A stretch of 64,000 nucleotides of DNA from Hippophae tibetana (Eukaryota > Streptophyta > Magnoliopsida > Rosales > Elaeagnaceae), in assembly GCA_037013495.1 (NCBI GenBank), contig JAZDXN010000013.1, positions 2,666,001 to 2,730,000 of the forward strand. The letters are read 5' to 3'. Below the pieces are notes generated by a model. That model was not told where the DNA came from and made no database searches. It saw only the letters and a list, made by a program, of their open reading frames with translations. Positions 46,718 through 58,368 of this stretch are shown one piece after another. How positions within the stretch are numbered: position 1 is the first letter of the stretch; every line of letters starts with the position of its first letter. Made by a program: the position numbers and the translations under genes.

Positions 46718-48803
46718 TGATGAACGAAAACCGGCATCGCCGATCTTCGCAAATACTTTGGTTTTAATATTTATAAAACTCTCGCAAGTGCACGAATCAT
46801 TTCGAAGAAAATGATAAGTATACTCCCAAGGTCGATCTAAGGAAGGATTGTATGTGGTTTTTAATTTATTATTCAAACTTTTAAAAACGAAATTAAATCC
46901 TAAACATCCTGTCACGATAGTTTGGTTTTTGTGGTCCTAATCTAATAACATAAAATAAACATATATACAGATTAATTAAATATAATCTAATAACATAAAA
47001 ATAAACATAGATACAAATTCAATAAATAATTATCTAAAAATAAACATATATACGGATTCAATAAATATTCATGCAAATTTTTATCATTTATATTAGCGGA
47101 GTATTTATGGATATAATAACTAAATTAATTATGCTTGCTCATATTAACTAGGTTATTAAAGATATAAATTGATATTTTATTGATTCTCTCTTTTTTATAT
47201 AAATACCACCTTTGGTGGGGTTAGATATTCTTTGTTAACTAAACAAATCAATTAACACCTATGGGTGGGGTTGATAACTAATATGCTTAATTAAATTAAT
47301 TCCTTTTTCTAAGAGATTGAAAATGAACCATTTAAATGCCACCTTTGGTGGGGTTAGACAATTTAAACATTATTCAAGGTGTCCAAATTAAACTTAAGAA
47401 TTTAATTATCCGAGTACTAACTTTCAAGTTTTAAAACCACTATTGAAAACATGTTGTCAATACATTTTCACATAATAATTCTTATAAAAACTTTTGAAAT
47501 AGAGTTTCACTCTAACTACCGGGCGATTGTACCAACAAATAAAAGAGCACTACTCTAAATTAGACCGGATAACTAAACCTTAAAATCTAATTTTCGGGTT
47601 TAAGTTTGTAATGAAAAATAATATATTTCTCTCTAACATTCTTAATATAAAATCTTGAATAAAAACAAAATCAATTCATTTTAAAGATTTTTACCTATTT
47701 AATATTTCGCAAGCATAACAACGTCGTTATTACATCATTTTTACTAAACAGCTAGCATAGTTAAATTTAACCACAGACAAGTTGAATATAACATGTAAGA
47801 ATAAAGCATAAAAATAACTGTAAAGAAAATAAAATCCTTACAGAACTTCGACGCTATTCCCGTTGCTAGAAAACCTCCGAGCGGAATTTGCACTTCCATA
47901 TATTGAATCAAAAACTAAATTATTACAAAAACATTACAAGTTCCTCTCAAAAAGAGAAGAACACTAAAACTAAGAGAATTGAACTAAAAACTAAGAAGGA
48001 AACTAAGAAAAACTTAGAAACTAAGAAAGAAACTAAGGAAAACTCAAAAAACTAAGAAATGAGAGAAAGAAAGAAGAGAGAAGTGTGGTTTTAAGGTGTG
48101 ATTTGAAGTGAAGGGAAGGGGGGTATTTATAGGTGAGGATGGAGAGAAAAGTTAGAGAAAAAAATGTTAAAAAAATGAAAAAACGCGTATTATTGATTGC
48201 TGACGTCATTTGATGACGTCAGCATGACATGGGGCGGCTGCACAGTACCGGGTATGAACAGTACCGCGGCTGTACAGTACCGGGTATGAACAGTGCCGAG
48301 GATGAACAGTGCCGAGGATGAACAGTGCCGCGTCTGATGAACAGTGCCGAGTCTGATGAACAGTACCCAGTCTGATGAACAGTTCCACGTCTCATGAACA
48401 GTGCCGAGTCTGATGAACAGTACCCGTGGATGAACAGTGCCGCGCGCTGCTGCTTGGGGCGGTGCCGGGCGGTGGGGCGCGGCGGCCGGGCGGCGCGGCG
48501 GCGCGATTTTCGTCTTTTTGACATTTTTGACCTTTTCGACCCATTTTGTCCAATTTTTCCATATTTGTTGACCTTTTCCCACTTATTTATTAATATATTT
48601 GTGATGTATTGCTTCAAGTATTCCTGTTTGAGTCTTTAAATTGCGTTTTTAAGCCAAAATACCTGAAAAACAATAAAAATACCCGTGATTCCGAAAAAGA
48701 CAAATTTATATAAATATATGATAAAACATATAAATATATGTATTTTTAATCAATTAATGTGCATAAAATCATGGTTATTTTAGTGGTTTTTGAGCACTCA
48801 TCA
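46718..48803 (-). repeat. 3' LTR of the Athila element (2,086 bp)
   Basis: On the + strand it runs from TGATGAACGAAAACC to GAGCACTCATCA. It contains the TATA box at 48,124-48,131, TGACGTCA octamers at 48,201-48,208 and 48,214-48,221, and the minisatellite at about 48,245-48,440. Relative to the 5' LTR it has one extra 16-bp minisatellite unit and lacks one 21-bp GC-rich unit. Confidence 0.92.
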
Positions 48804-48815
48804 CAACCCCCAACC
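48804..48815 (-). promoter_or_regulatory. Polypurine tract
   Basis: The minus strand reads GGTTGGGGGTTG directly before the 3' LTR. In retrotransposons this site primes plus-strand DNA synthesis. Confidence 0.75.
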
Positions 48816-50640
48816 AGCTTCTTGCTAGTCTCTTAGCAAGAGAAGCGATAAAAGCTAAAATTTAAACTATCCTAAATCACTTTCGTGGATTGAAACGGTT
48901 GCATTTAGCCTATGCAACAAGCCGTTAAACCCCTAGGTTGCCCTAGTGGACGAGTTTGAGTCTCGTGAGGGTTTTCAGTAATGATACCCACAAACATTGA
49001 ACTAAATGTAAAGATAAAAACAATCAAATCAAAAATTAAAATTACAACACAATCAAAAATTAATTTAAGAATAAAAGAACAGAACATATCACAAAAATAT
49101 CTCATACTTTTTAATCTCCTTTAAGATCATAATTAAAATCTCAAGCATAAGTTATTTTAATCTCTTTAAACAATCATGATTTTATTACAATAATTAGTCG
49201 AAAATCATTTTCATATTTCATTTCAAAAATGTATCAATTTAATTTTACCCAATTTCAGTGTCATGAATCAGAATTCGCTTCGACTCTATTCCTCACAAGT
49301 CAATACTCTCAAAGCACTGAATCCTATGGGTTCAAACACTCATACTAATTTATATGCGAAAGAGTTGATGTATAGAAATGAACTAATATGTTCGCATATG
49401 TATAAAGAATAAAGGCTCAAAGTGTTATTTTAACATTGATCTCATGAAAGGAATCGAATGTATAAATTATAAAGATATCATATACAAAAATTATTTTCAT
49501 GCATAAATCCAACTCATTAAGAAAGAATTTCAAGATATATGCTTTTACAAATGAAGAAATTGCGATGACTTTTTAGGGAATTACTTCCTATATCTTTCTT
49601 TTGTAATTAGCCTTTAGTCACAACTTTGTAGGCAATGTGAGTCATAGTATGTAGATGATACTATTTTTTTTATCTCTCTATACATTTTTTTTATATATAT
49701 ATGTATTTTTTAGAGAGTCAACCCATGTACATATTGTACATTTTTTTTTTTATTTTGGTGAGTGGTTAATTTTGTGGCTTTTCTGTTTGATCTTGGTTTA
49801 GGTAACCCCAGATATGTCTTCTTGTTTTTGTAGCAGTCATGCATGAATGAGATATAAGCATATACTATCAATTTCTACTCAAATCGTTTTAATCTAAACA
49901 AAAATAATAATCAAAAATATATGATACTCTATTAAGATGAGAAAAAATTCATACATTCAATGCTAATACCTATAGAGATCATCTAAACTTTTTGAATAAA
50001 TAAGAAATGTGTTTGGAGTAGAAAAAATATATATTTCACTCTGAATAAAAGAAATTAGGCTCAAATTATATCTCACAAGGGTAGTCTCCACTAAAAAAAA
50101 TTCATAAACACCGATTTTGGGTTTAATATAATTTCCACATTTTATCAAGAAATACTAGTTATGACAAAAACTAACTAATTATCAAAAATAATTACAAAAT
50201 ATTTCATGATATGTTTTCAAAAATTAATCTAACAGTACCAAAGACTTAACTATTTACTTAAATTTGATTTAAAGAAATGATACATTTTTGTGATAATTTT
50301 TTATATATATATATATATAATTTTTTATTTTTTTTTTATTAAGCATGGTAACTTTTCACCACCCCCAACCTAGAACTTACATTGTCCTCAATGTAACAAC
50401 TGCAAATTAAAGATAAAGAGAAAAGAGGAGAAAGATTACCTATTTCTTGAGAATGTGTAAGTAGTAATGAAGAAATGCAGGTGCATCCATCATATTCATC
50501 ATTAAAGTGTATACAGACAGATCGCTGTGAACTTCTAACATCTCAACAAATATTTTAGTTTTAACAATTTTAAAAATTATTCACAAACAAGTAAACTAAA
50601 ATAAACAATAAAATTAAGTAAATAAAACAAATAACAAAAA
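48816..50640 (-). other. Long 3' noncoding region of the Athila element
   Basis: About 1.8 kb between the polypurine tract and the end of pol. In many Athila elements this space holds an env-like gene. Here only short frames are present (the longest about 66 codons), without membrane or coat signatures, so I call no gene. The stretch is AT-rich and contains low-complexity TA and T runs near 49,680-49,760 and 50,310-50,340. Confidence 0.7.
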
Positions 50641-50652
50641 ATTACCTAACAT

Positions 50653-50701
50653 GATGGGTTGCCTCCCATCCAGCGCTTAGTTTAACGTCTTAGCAAGACG
50701 T
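50653..50701 (-). other. Paired hairpins after the gag-pol stop
   Basis: ACGTCTTAGCAAGACGT (50,685-50,701) and GATGGGTTGCCTCCCATC (50,653-50,670) are two self-complementary motifs just downstream of the gag-pol stop. A similar pair follows the upstream gag gene at 56,128-56,177. A 'TGGGAGGCAACCCA' motif near this place is a recurring feature of Athila-type elements; its role is not known to me. Confidence 0.6.
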
Positions 50702-50713
50702 ATCTTTTTGGTG

Positions 50714-53700
50714 CTAAGGGTTACTCAGCCAAATGCAATCCATTTCAGCAATGTTGTTTGGTTCTTCCACATAAGGCTTGACACGATGGCCATTAACTTT
50801 GAACGTTTTTTGTGTCTTGGAGTCCAATAGTTCTACCACTCCATGTTCAGATACCTGAACTATTTTGAATGGTCCATCCCATCTTGATCTTAGCTTTCCT
50901 GGAAACAATCTCAAACGAGAGTTAAATAAAAGAACTTTCATTCCAGGGTGAAGAGTCTTAGGAACTAGCCTCTTGTCATGATAGCGCTTAGTACGCTCCT
51001 TGTATAATTTGGCATTCTCATAGGCTTCATTCCTAATTTCTTCCAACTCATGAAGCTGGAGTACTCGTTTTTCACCTGCTTTATCTAAATCCATGTTTAG
51101 CTCTTTAATTGCCCAATAAGCCTTGTGTTCAAGTTCAACTGGAAGGTGGCACGCTTTCCCAAAGATTAACCGGTAAGGGCTCATCCCAATAGGTGTTTTG
51201 TAAGCGGTGCGGTATGCCCATAAGGCATCATTTAACTTAAATGCCCAATCCTTCCTTGAGGGACGCACAGTGCGTTCCAGTATTCCCTTAATTTGCCTAT
51301 TACTTACTTCCACTAAACCGGAAGTTTGAGGATGATATGGAGTAGCTACCTTATGTGTGATGTTGTACTTGTTTAGTACTCCATCAAAGAGTTTGTTACA
51401 AAAATGGCTACCTCCATCGCTTATTATAGCTCTAGGCGTTCCGAACCTACTGAATATGAAATCTTTCAAGAATTTCACAACAACATTAGCATCATTGGTT
51501 TTGGTGGGGATAGCTTCTACCCACTTGGACACATAATCCACAGCAACCAAAATGTATTGAAAACCATTAGATGGGGGAAAAGGACCCATAAAGTCAATCC
51601 CCCATATGTCAAAGAGTTCAACAACTAAATTAGATGTCAAAGGCATTTCATCTCTTTTGCTTATGTTTCCTGTTTTTTGACATCTATCACATTGTGCACA
51701 AAACATATGAGCATCTTTAAAAAGAGTGGGCCAAAAGAATCCAGACTGTAATATCTTACGGGCTGTCTTTTCTCCTCCAAAATGACCCCCACAATGAAGT
51801 TCATGACAAAAAGTCAGAATGCTCTTATGTTCTTCTTCAGGTACACATCTCCGGATGACTTGATCTTGACCAATCTTGTATAAATAAGGGTCATCCCAGA
51901 AATAGTCCTTAATAGTTTTAAAAAACCTTTTCTTGTCCTGATATGAAGTGTTAGGTCGCAAAACACCAGTGGCAAGATAGTTTACAATATCAGCATACCA
52001 TGGGTTTGGACCTATGAAAAATAACTGTTCATCAGGAAAGGTTTCAACTATATCTTCATTACTCTCATCTTTAAGAGAATTGAAGTCAGAAATCAACCTA
52101 GACAAATGGTCAGCTACTAAGTTTTCACTGCCTTTCTTATCCTTGATTTCTAGGTCAAATTCTTGTAAGAGTAATACCCACCTGATTAATCTTGGCTTGG
52201 CATTTGGTTTACTTAATAGGTATCTTAAAGCAGCATGATCAGAATGCACAATCACTTTAGATCCTACTAAATAAGACCGAAATTTGTCTAAAGAGAATAC
52301 TATAGCCAAGAATTCCTTTTCAGTGGTGGTGTAATTCATCTGGGCATCATTGAGTGTTTTGCTAGCATAGTAGATGACATGTAAACGCTTATCCACTCTT
52401 TGTCCCAGGACTGCTCCTATTGCATAATCAGAAGCGTCACACATTATTTCAAAGGGTAAAGACCAGTTTGGTGCCATTATAACAGGGGTAGATGTGAGTT
52501 TATCTTTCAAGGTATTAAAGGAAGTAAGGCAGTCATTGTTGAAATCAAAATCAGCATCTTTGGATAGCAAGTTACATAATGGACGACTTATTTTAGAGAA
52601 ATCTTTAATAAATCGTCTGTAGAATCCTGCATGTCCTAAGAAGCTTCTTATCCCCTTCACAGATGTAGGGGGAGGTAGTTTGGATATCAATTCAACTTTT
52701 GCCTTATCAACTTCAATACCCTTGTTTGAAATTATATGTCCTAAAACTATCCCTTGTTGAACCATAAAATGACTTTTCTCCCAACTAAGGGTTAGATTGC
52801 ATTCAATGCATCTTTCTAAAACCAAAGTCAATTTATGTAAGCAATCATCAAATGAGTTCCCAAAGACAGAGAAATCGTCCATGAAAATCTCAATGAATTT
52901 CTCCACCATGTCCGAGAAAATGGATATCATGCATCTCTGGAACGTGGCAGGGGCATTGCATAACCCAAATGGCATTCTGCGAAAAGCAAATGTCCCAAAA
53001 GGACATGTAAATGTGGTCTTTTCCTGATCTTCTGGTGCTATGGGTACTTGATAATATCCAGACAGTCCATCCAAAAAACAGTAAAATTCGTGCCCAACTA
53101 ATCTTTCCAACATTTGATCAATGAATGGAAGAGGAAAGTGATCCTTTTTCGTATATAAATTTAGTTTCCTAAAATCTATACACATTCTCCATCCAGTGAT
53201 TATTCTAGTGGGCACTAATTCACTTTTGTCATTCTTAACAACTGTTATCCCAGATTTCTTTGGTACCACATGCACTGGACTAACCCACTTACTATCTGCA
53301 ATAGGATAGATAATCCCTTCTTCTAATAATTTAAGAATTTCCTTTTTAACTACCTCTTGCATGTTTGGGTTTAGTCTTCTTTGGGCCTCTCGTACAGGTT
53401 TAGCACCATCCTCCAAGTTGATCTTATGCATACACATTGTTGGACTAATGCCTCTTATATCACCTATACTCCAACCTATAGATTTCTTAAACTGTTTAAG
53501 CACTTTGATGAGTTCCTTTTCTTGTGGTTTGGTCAAGGTTGAAGAAATTATCACTGGATAAGTTTCTCCCTCTCCCAAAAACACATATTTTAAGTGCTCA
53601 GGTAAGTCTTTGAGTTCAAGTTCAGGTGGATTGGCCTCTTTAATAGATGAAGAACTGGGTAGATTTAAAAGTGTACTAGATTTTGTCATCACTTCATTAT

Positions 53701-55885
53701 TGTCTAGTTGTTCAAGGTACCCCTTAATTTCTTCATCTAAATCTTCTTCAACCTTTTCAAGTGTAAGAACGGTTTCAAGCTTGTCTTCTATTCTGGTTCG
53801 GAAAAAGGTGTTTTGGACAAGATTATCCAAAGGATCAACATCGAATATTTCATCGATGGCAGAAATAGAAGGGAAAGGTGAAGAATCAAAAACTTTAAAA
53901 TGAACAGTCTCTCCTAAGACTGTCATTGTCAAATTTCCATCTTGGACATCAATAATAGTTTTAGTAGTTGCCATAAATGGTCTACCAAGCAATATTGTGT
54001 GCTCTCTGTCCAATGCTGGATTTTCTTGCATATCCAGAACCACAAAGTCAACAGGTATTATCAGTTTGTCTACCTGTACCAAAACATCCTCAACTATTCC
54101 CTCTGGATATTTAAGAGATCTATCTGCAAGTTGAAGGGACATAGTTGTGGGTTTTAAATCCCCTAGATTGAGTTGTAAGAATATAGAGTAGGGCATCAAA
54201 TTTATACTAGCACCTAAATCAAGCATTGCTTTAGCAACCTTCCTATCCCCCATAGTTATGTTTATAATAAAACTTCCAGGGTCTTTCAACTTAGGGGGTA
54301 GTTTGTGCTGAAGTACAGCGCTAGAAATTTCTGATACTACTACTCGTTCATTCAGTTCATACCTCCTTTTCTTAGTGTTCAACTCTTTGAAAAACTTGGC
54401 ATATGAAGGCACATTCATGATCACTTCTAATAATGGTAAATTAATATTTACTTTAGAGAGCATATTAAAAAGATCATTGAATTGCTTATCTTGTTTGGAT
54501 TCTTTCAACCGGTGGGGAAAAGGTACTTGTATCTGGTGTGGTTCTGTTGTCTTTTGAATTTTGGGGGTGTCAGATGACCCCCCAATGAGTTTTTCAGAAG
54601 GCTTGTTAAGTTTAACACCTGTTTCTCCTTTTTGCGAGATTTGAGTATCGCCTTCTCTGTTACCTGAACTACAAGGTAGATTGTTAGAGATTTCAGGTAA
54701 ACTGGTATTGACTACCTTACCACTTCGAAGGGTTCTAACATCCTTTGCTTGTTCTGGTTGACTGGGCAACTTTCCTGGTTCTTTCTTTTGCATTTGTTCA
54801 GCCAGTTGCCCAACTTTAGATTCAATCCTTTTAACCGAAGCCTCCATGGTGTTCAACCTTTGATTTGTCATCAATTGGTTGTCACGACTAACTTGAATAA
54901 AAGCATTCAAGCTATCTTCTAAGGTTGGCTTAAAAGATTGGCTTGGTGGGTAAGGGTGGTTGTTATCCAGCCTTAGTGTTGGATATTGGGTGTAGGCTGG
55001 GTGATTATAGGTGTTTGGATGATACCTTTGAAAAGATTGGACTTCCTCTATGGCATCGACACTAGAATCACAAGTATTTGAACAATTATGAGTACCATGC
55101 CCAACTGAACAACACACTTCACATACCTCTTGATTTGAAATTTGGTGGGAAGTGAGGAATTTCACTTGTTTAGTCAATTCAGCAAGTTGCAAGGTTATCT
55201 CATTATCAGAGTCGACTTCATTGACCTTTGCTTTCCTTCTACCACCTCTTTGTTGGGAATTAGAACCCAACAGCTCATAAAGATTATAGGTTTCCTCTGC
55301 GGTCTTTTCTCCTACAGCACCTCCAGCAGCATTATCAACCATGTATTGACTCTGTAGTGTCAATCCATCATAAAAGAATTGGTTTTGTAGCTGTAATGGA
55401 AAGCTATGATTTTGACATTGAATGAAAAGGAGTTTGAATCGTTCCCAAGCTTCATGAAAGGGCTCTTCATACATTTGAGAAAATGTTGCTATCTTTGTTC
55501 TTAGATCAACAGTCTTTTGATGGGAATAGAACCTACCCATAAAAATTTCATAGACTGCCTCCCAAGTTTTAAGAGAACCTGACTGTAGAGTAATGAACCA
55601 TGACCAAGCTTTATCTTTGAGAGTGTAAGGAAAACACCTCATCCTAAGTTGATCTTCATTAATTGCATGTAGTGGAAAGGTTTGGACAATAGCATAGAAT
55701 TCTCGAATGAAATGCAAAGGGTCTTCATTAGGGATACCGTAAAAGGAAGGCAACAAAGAATAATGAATCTTTTTCAATTCATAATTCCTTGCAGCCTCTT
55801 GTAATTGGATACCGGAAGGTACATTGCCAATGATTGGCATTGTATATTCTTTCATCTTTTTCCGCCTATCTTCAGCATCTCCCAT
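50714..55885 (-). CDS. Athila gag-pol polyprotein, 1723 aa
   Basis: One uninterrupted frame encodes gag (about residues 10-220), a CCHC knuckle (C255, C258, H263, C268), an aspartic protease (DLGAS, 556-560), RT with the FMDD active site (1001-1004), RNase H (D1150, E1189 or E1191, D1216, D1259), and integrase. Integrase has an HHCC finger (H1364, H1368, C1396, C1399) and a DDE core (D1431, D1490, E1526) with 35 residues between the last two. It copies the RNA into DNA in a virus-like particle and integrates it in the nucleus. I chose the MGDAEDRR start because it is the first ATG and leads straight into gag. No frameshift or stop is present, which is rare among the elements in this window. 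The C-terminus follows the usual IN tail (about 1540-1723). Confidence 0.93.
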   Translation of the reverse strand: MGDAEDRRKKMKEYTMPIIGNVPSGIQLQEAARNYELKKIHYSLLPSFYGIPNEDPLHFIREFYAIVQTFPLHAINEDQLRMRCFPYTLKDKAWSWFITLQSGSLKTWEAVYEIFMGRFYSHQKTVDLRTKIATFSQMYEEPFHEAWERFKLLFIQCQNHSFPLQLQNQFFYDGLTLQSQYMVDNAAGGAVGEKTAEETYNLYELLGSNSQQRGGRRKAKVNEVDSDNEITLQLAELTKQVKFLTSHQISNQEVCEVCCSVGHGTHNCSNTCDSSVDAIEEVQSFQRYHPNTYNHPAYTQYPTLRLDNNHPYPPSQSFKPTLEDSLNAFIQVSRDNQLMTNQRLNTMEASVKRIESKVGQLAEQMQKKEPGKLPSQPEQAKDVRTLRSGKVVNTSLPEISNNLPCSSGNREGDTQISQKGETGVKLNKPSEKLIGGSSDTPKIQKTTEPHQIQVPFPHRLKESKQDKQFNDLFNMLSKVNINLPLLEVIMNVPSYAKFFKELNTKKRRYELNERVVVSEISSAVLQHKLPPKLKDPGSFIINITMGDRKVAKAMLDLGASINLMPYSIFLQLNLGDLKPTTMSLQLADRSLKYPEGIVEDVLVQVDKLIIPVDFVVLDMQENPALDREHTILLGRPFMATTKTIIDVQDGNLTMTVLGETVHFKVFDSSPFPSISAIDEIFDVDPLDNLVQNTFFRTRIEDKLETVLTLEKVEEDLDEEIKGYLEQLDNNEVMTKSSTLLNLPSSSSIKEANPPELELKDLPEHLKYVFLGEGETYPVIISSTLTKPQEKELIKVLKQFKKSIGWSIGDIRGISPTMCMHKINLEDGAKPVREAQRRLNPNMQEVVKKEILKLLEEGIIYPIADSKWVSPVHVVPKKSGITVVKNDKSELVPTRIITGWRMCIDFRKLNLYTKKDHFPLPFIDQMLERLVGHEFYCFLDGLSGYYQVPIAPEDQEKTTFTCPFGTFAFRRMPFGLCNAPATFQRCMISIFSDMVEKFIEIFMDDFSVFGNSFDDCLHKLTLVLERCIECNLTLSWEKSHFMVQQGIVLGHIISNKGIEVDKAKVELISKLPPPTSVKGIRSFLGHAGFYRRFIKDFSKISRPLCNLLSKDADFDFNNDCLTSFNTLKDKLTSTPVIMAPNWSLPFEIMCDASDYAIGAVLGQRVDKRLHVIYYASKTLNDAQMNYTTTEKEFLAIVFSLDKFRSYLVGSKVIVHSDHAALRYLLSKPNAKPRLIRWVLLLQEFDLEIKDKKGSENLVADHLSRLISDFNSLKDESNEDIVETFPDEQLFFIGPNPWYADIVNYLATGVLRPNTSYQDKKRFFKTIKDYFWDDPYLYKIGQDQVIRRCVPEEEHKSILTFCHELHCGGHFGGEKTARKILQSGFFWPTLFKDAHMFCAQCDRCQKTGNISKRDEMPLTSNLVVELFDIWGIDFMGPFPPSNGFQYILVAVDYVSKWVEAIPTKTNDANVVVKFLKDFIFSRFGTPRAIISDGGSHFCNKLFDGVLNKYNITHKVATPYHPQTSGLVEVSNRQIKGILERTVRPSRKDWAFKLNDALWAYRTAYKTPIGMSPYRLIFGKACHLPVELEHKAYWAIKELNMDLDKAGEKRVLQLHELEEIRNEAYENAKLYKERTKRYHDKRLVPKTLHPGMKVLLFNSRLRLFPGKLRSRWDGPFKIVQVSEHGVVELLDSKTQKTFKVNGHRVKPYVEEPNNIAEMDCIWLSNP

Positions 55886-56127
55886 GGTTGTTTGTAGTTG
55901 AAAATGATCCTCCTCCTATTGTGTATCAACATTTTGCTTTTAGTAGCTATCTCTAAGAAATATTTATAACTTGATAAAACGTAAAAGCAAAAAGTGCAAG
56001 GAACCTAAATTTTTTTTTTTTTTTTTTTTTTTAAATTTAAGTGAATGGACAGAATTTTTGAAACAAACGAATTTTATTTCATCTGAATTTTTATTACACG
56101 CAAACTAAAACAAAGGAAAATACAATA

Positions 56128-56177
56128 ATGGGTGACCTCCCATACAGGACTAAAATTTATCGTCTTCTAGTAAGACG
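56128..56177 (-). other. Paired hairpins after the upstream gag stop
   Basis: CGTCTT/AAGACG (56,161-56,177) and ATGGG/CCCAT (56,128-56,143) repeat the layout seen after the gag-pol stop at 50,653-50,701. The sequence between them is also alike. This suggests the upstream gag gene carries a copy of the post-pol tail. Confidence 0.6.
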
Positions 56178-56243
56178 TTGCTTGGAGATTGCAGAATGAA
56201 AAACTCAATGTCTCCTCTTCATTGAATTCATTTAAGTTTCAAA

Positions 56244-57581
56244 TTAGTCTTTGCCTTTTTGCAAATGTTCAACTAACTGTTCAACTTGAACTTCCACCTT
56301 TTTGATAGAAGCTTCCACAGAGTCCAATCGTTGATTGGTTTTAGATTGATTATCCCTACAGACTTGAATAAAAGAATTCAAGTTGTCCTCCAGCGTTGGT
56401 TTATTGGGAATGCTTCTTGGAATAGGTGGGTGGAATTGCTGGCCTGCCTGGTTTGAGCTTTGAGTGAAAGGAGGGTTGTTTTGCCTCCAGGAGAAATTTG
56501 GATGACTTCTCCACCCAGGATTATAGGTATTTGAGTTGGGATCAAACCTTGGTCTTTGTTGATATGCTCCCAACACATTGACCTGTTCAGGTCCAGTTGT
56601 TTCTCCTTGATATGGACAGGCTTCAGTACCATGTCCCATGTTGCTGTACAAACCATATTGTTCATTATTGGTGTTGGTTTGTGTAGCGAGAAGGGCAACT
56701 TGCTTAGTCAGTTGAACAAGTTGTTGTTGAACTTCATTACTGGAGTCGATTTCATGAACTCCAGCTTTTCTCACTCGGGAGCTTTTCTGTTGGGAATTAG
56801 CACCCAACATCTCAAAAAGGTTATACGTCTCTGAGGCAGTTTTTTCTCCTATTGCTCCTCCTGCAGCGTTGTCGACAATGAACTGACATTGTTGTGTAAG
56901 TCCATCGTAAAAGAATTGGTTCTGCAACTGCAGGGGAAAGCTATGATGGGGACACTGAGTGAGAAACATTTTGAACCTATCCCAAGCTTCATGGAATGGC
57001 TCTCCATCCATCTGAGAGAAAGTAGCAATCTTTCCTCTCAACTCTGATGTTTTTTGATGGGAATAGAATTTTCCCATGAATTTATTGTAAATGTTACCCC
57101 ATGTCATCAGAGAACCTGGGGGAAGTGACATCAACCAAGCTTTGGCCTTATCCTTTAGAGTGTAGGGAAAACATCTCATCCTAAGTTGATCCTCGTTTAG
57201 AATACCGAGGGGGAATGTTTGGACCGTAGCATAGAAATCTCTCATAAAGGAAAGAGAATCTTCATTAGGTAATCCATAAAAGGAAGGAAGCATAGAAAAA
57301 TGAATATTTTTAAGGTCATAATTCCGAGCAGCCTCTCCCAACTGGATAGCGGCAGTTGCCGTGCCAATCACCGGTCTTGCAAACTCCTTCATCGTGGTTT
57401 CCCTCATAGGTTGGTTTTCCTCCATTTCTTTTGGTTCTAGTAAAGGATTAAGACTTGGTTCTATGTTTGGCTCAAAAACAGGTTGATGGGTAGAATCCAG
57501 TTTTGTTGACACTTGTTTAAATTTATGAAAATTATTTACATATGGTGTTAGGGGGTTTCCTAAGGATCTCCTACCACGCAT
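56244..57581 (-). CDS. Extra upstream gag gene, 445 aa
   Basis: The protein aligns with residues about 11-368 of the gag-pol frame, for example in [47 protein letters not shown] and QNQFFYDGL, but is clearly diverged. It has an extra N-terminal segment of about 60 residues. Its zinc-knuckle position reads Y309, Y312, H317, C322 in place of Cys-Cys-His-Cys, so two metal ligands are lost. The frame is open from the first ATG to a stop after EHLQKGKD. In Gag proteins this region assembles the particle and binds RNA. It is followed by a copy of the post-pol hairpins, then by the gag-pol gene 359 bp downstream. It may be a duplicated gag kept open by function, or a recent passenger. Confidence 0.85.
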   Translation of the reverse strand: MRGRRSLGNPLTPYVNNFHKFKQVSTKLDSTHQPVFEPNIEPSLNPLLEPKEMEENQPMRETTMKEFARPVIGTATAAIQLGEAARNYDLKNIHFSMLPSFYGLPNEDSLSFMRDFYATVQTFPLGILNEDQLRMRCFPYTLKDKAKAWLMSLPPGSLMTWGNIYNKFMGKFYSHQKTSELRGKIATFSQMDGEPFHEAWDRFKMFLTQCPHHSFPLQLQNQFFYDGLTQQCQFIVDNAAGGAIGEKTASETYNLFEMLGANSQQKSSRVRKAGVHEIDSSNEVQQQLVQLTKQVALLATQTNTNNEQYGLYSNMGHGTEACPYQGETTGPEQVNVLGAYQQRPRFDPNSNTYNPGWRSHPNFSWRQNNPPFTQSSNQAGQQFHPPIPRSIPNKPTLEDNLNSFIQVCRDNQSKTNQRLDSVEASIKKVEVQVEQLVEHLQKGKD

Positions 57582-58344
57582 AGACTATTGTAAACGTAAA
57601 TTTTAAAACTCCTGTCAACAAAATAAAAAATTTAGAGAAAATTTACATGTTATTTAATACAAAGCACTAAACAAAACTAGTTAAATACTAAAAAAAAAGA
57701 AATTTTTTTTTTGTTTTTTTTTTTTTTAATTTTTTTTTTTTGTAACATAATTAGTATTAACCAAGAGTGCTCCCAGGAAAGAATGGTGGTGCAAACGGCT
57801 CCTTAAATACCATTCTCCTAGCCAGAGCAACGTTCCCAGGAAAGACTAGTGGCACAAAGGCTTCAAGAACTAGTCTCCTAGACAGAACTCCCTTAGATTT
57901 TTACTTTTCATGCTATTTAGTTAATTAGATATGAATTCAAGTAAATTTTTTTTTTTTTTTTTACTATTCATGAACGATAATTTTATTTTATTATTCACGC
58001 TATATAAATTTTTTTTTTGAAATTTAAGTTTTTGAATTTTTTTTTTTTTTTTTTTGAACGGTAATTTTATTTTACTATTCACGCTATATTATTTCTTATT
58101 AACTTAAAATTTTTTTGAATTTTGAATTTTAATTTTTTTTTTTTTTTACTATTCATGAACGGTAAAAATTTTTACTTCAAATTTCAAATTTCTAAATTAT
58201 TTTACAATTAAAAAAAATTATTATTTTTTATTTTTTTTATTTATTATGAATTTTGAAATTTGATTATTATTAAAATATCACGATTATTTACAGTAAAAAA
58301 AATGTTTTTAAAATTTTGATAAATAATTTAAAAACGCTATTCCT
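57582..58344 (-). other. Athila leader between primer site and gag
   Basis: The leader is T-rich on the + strand. It contains imperfect repeats of 'ttattcacgctat' and 'attcatgaacggtaa' text between about 57,950 and 58,170, and two structured repeats at 57,769-57,888. No coding region is visible. Confidence 0.7.
57769..57888 (-). other. Tandem hairpins with compensatory changes in the leader
   Basis: Two copies (57,769-57,828 and 57,832-57,888) each form the same three-part helix. Copy 1 pairs GCTC/GAGC, AGGA/TCCT and GAATGGT/ACCATTC. Copy 2 pairs GTTC/GAAC, AGGA/TCCT and GACTAGT/ACTAGTC. Three base pairs differ between copies and both sides change together each time. Sequences are given as on the + strand; the transcript is the complement and folds the same way. 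Confidence 0.75.
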
Positions 58345-58362
58345 TCCCCGGCAACGGCGCCA
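58345..58362 (-). promoter_or_regulatory. Primer-binding site for tRNA-Asp
   Basis: The + strand reads TCCCCGGCAACGGCGCCA, identical to the 3' end of plant tRNA-Asp (GTC) with its CCA, so the minus-strand element RNA is complementary over 18 nt. It lies 6 bp inside the 5' LTR. This primer is typical of the Athila lineage. Confidence 0.85.
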
Positions 58363-58368
58363 AAAACT

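Noticed and set aside
48816..50640. A possible env-like gene in the Athila 3' region
   Set aside because: Frames are at most about 66 codons and lack signal peptide, coat or membrane patterns, so no gene can be supported.
51404..55357. Several + strand frames of 60-97 codons opposite the gag-pol gene
   Set aside because: They are antisense to a strongly supported coding region and have no recognisable features.
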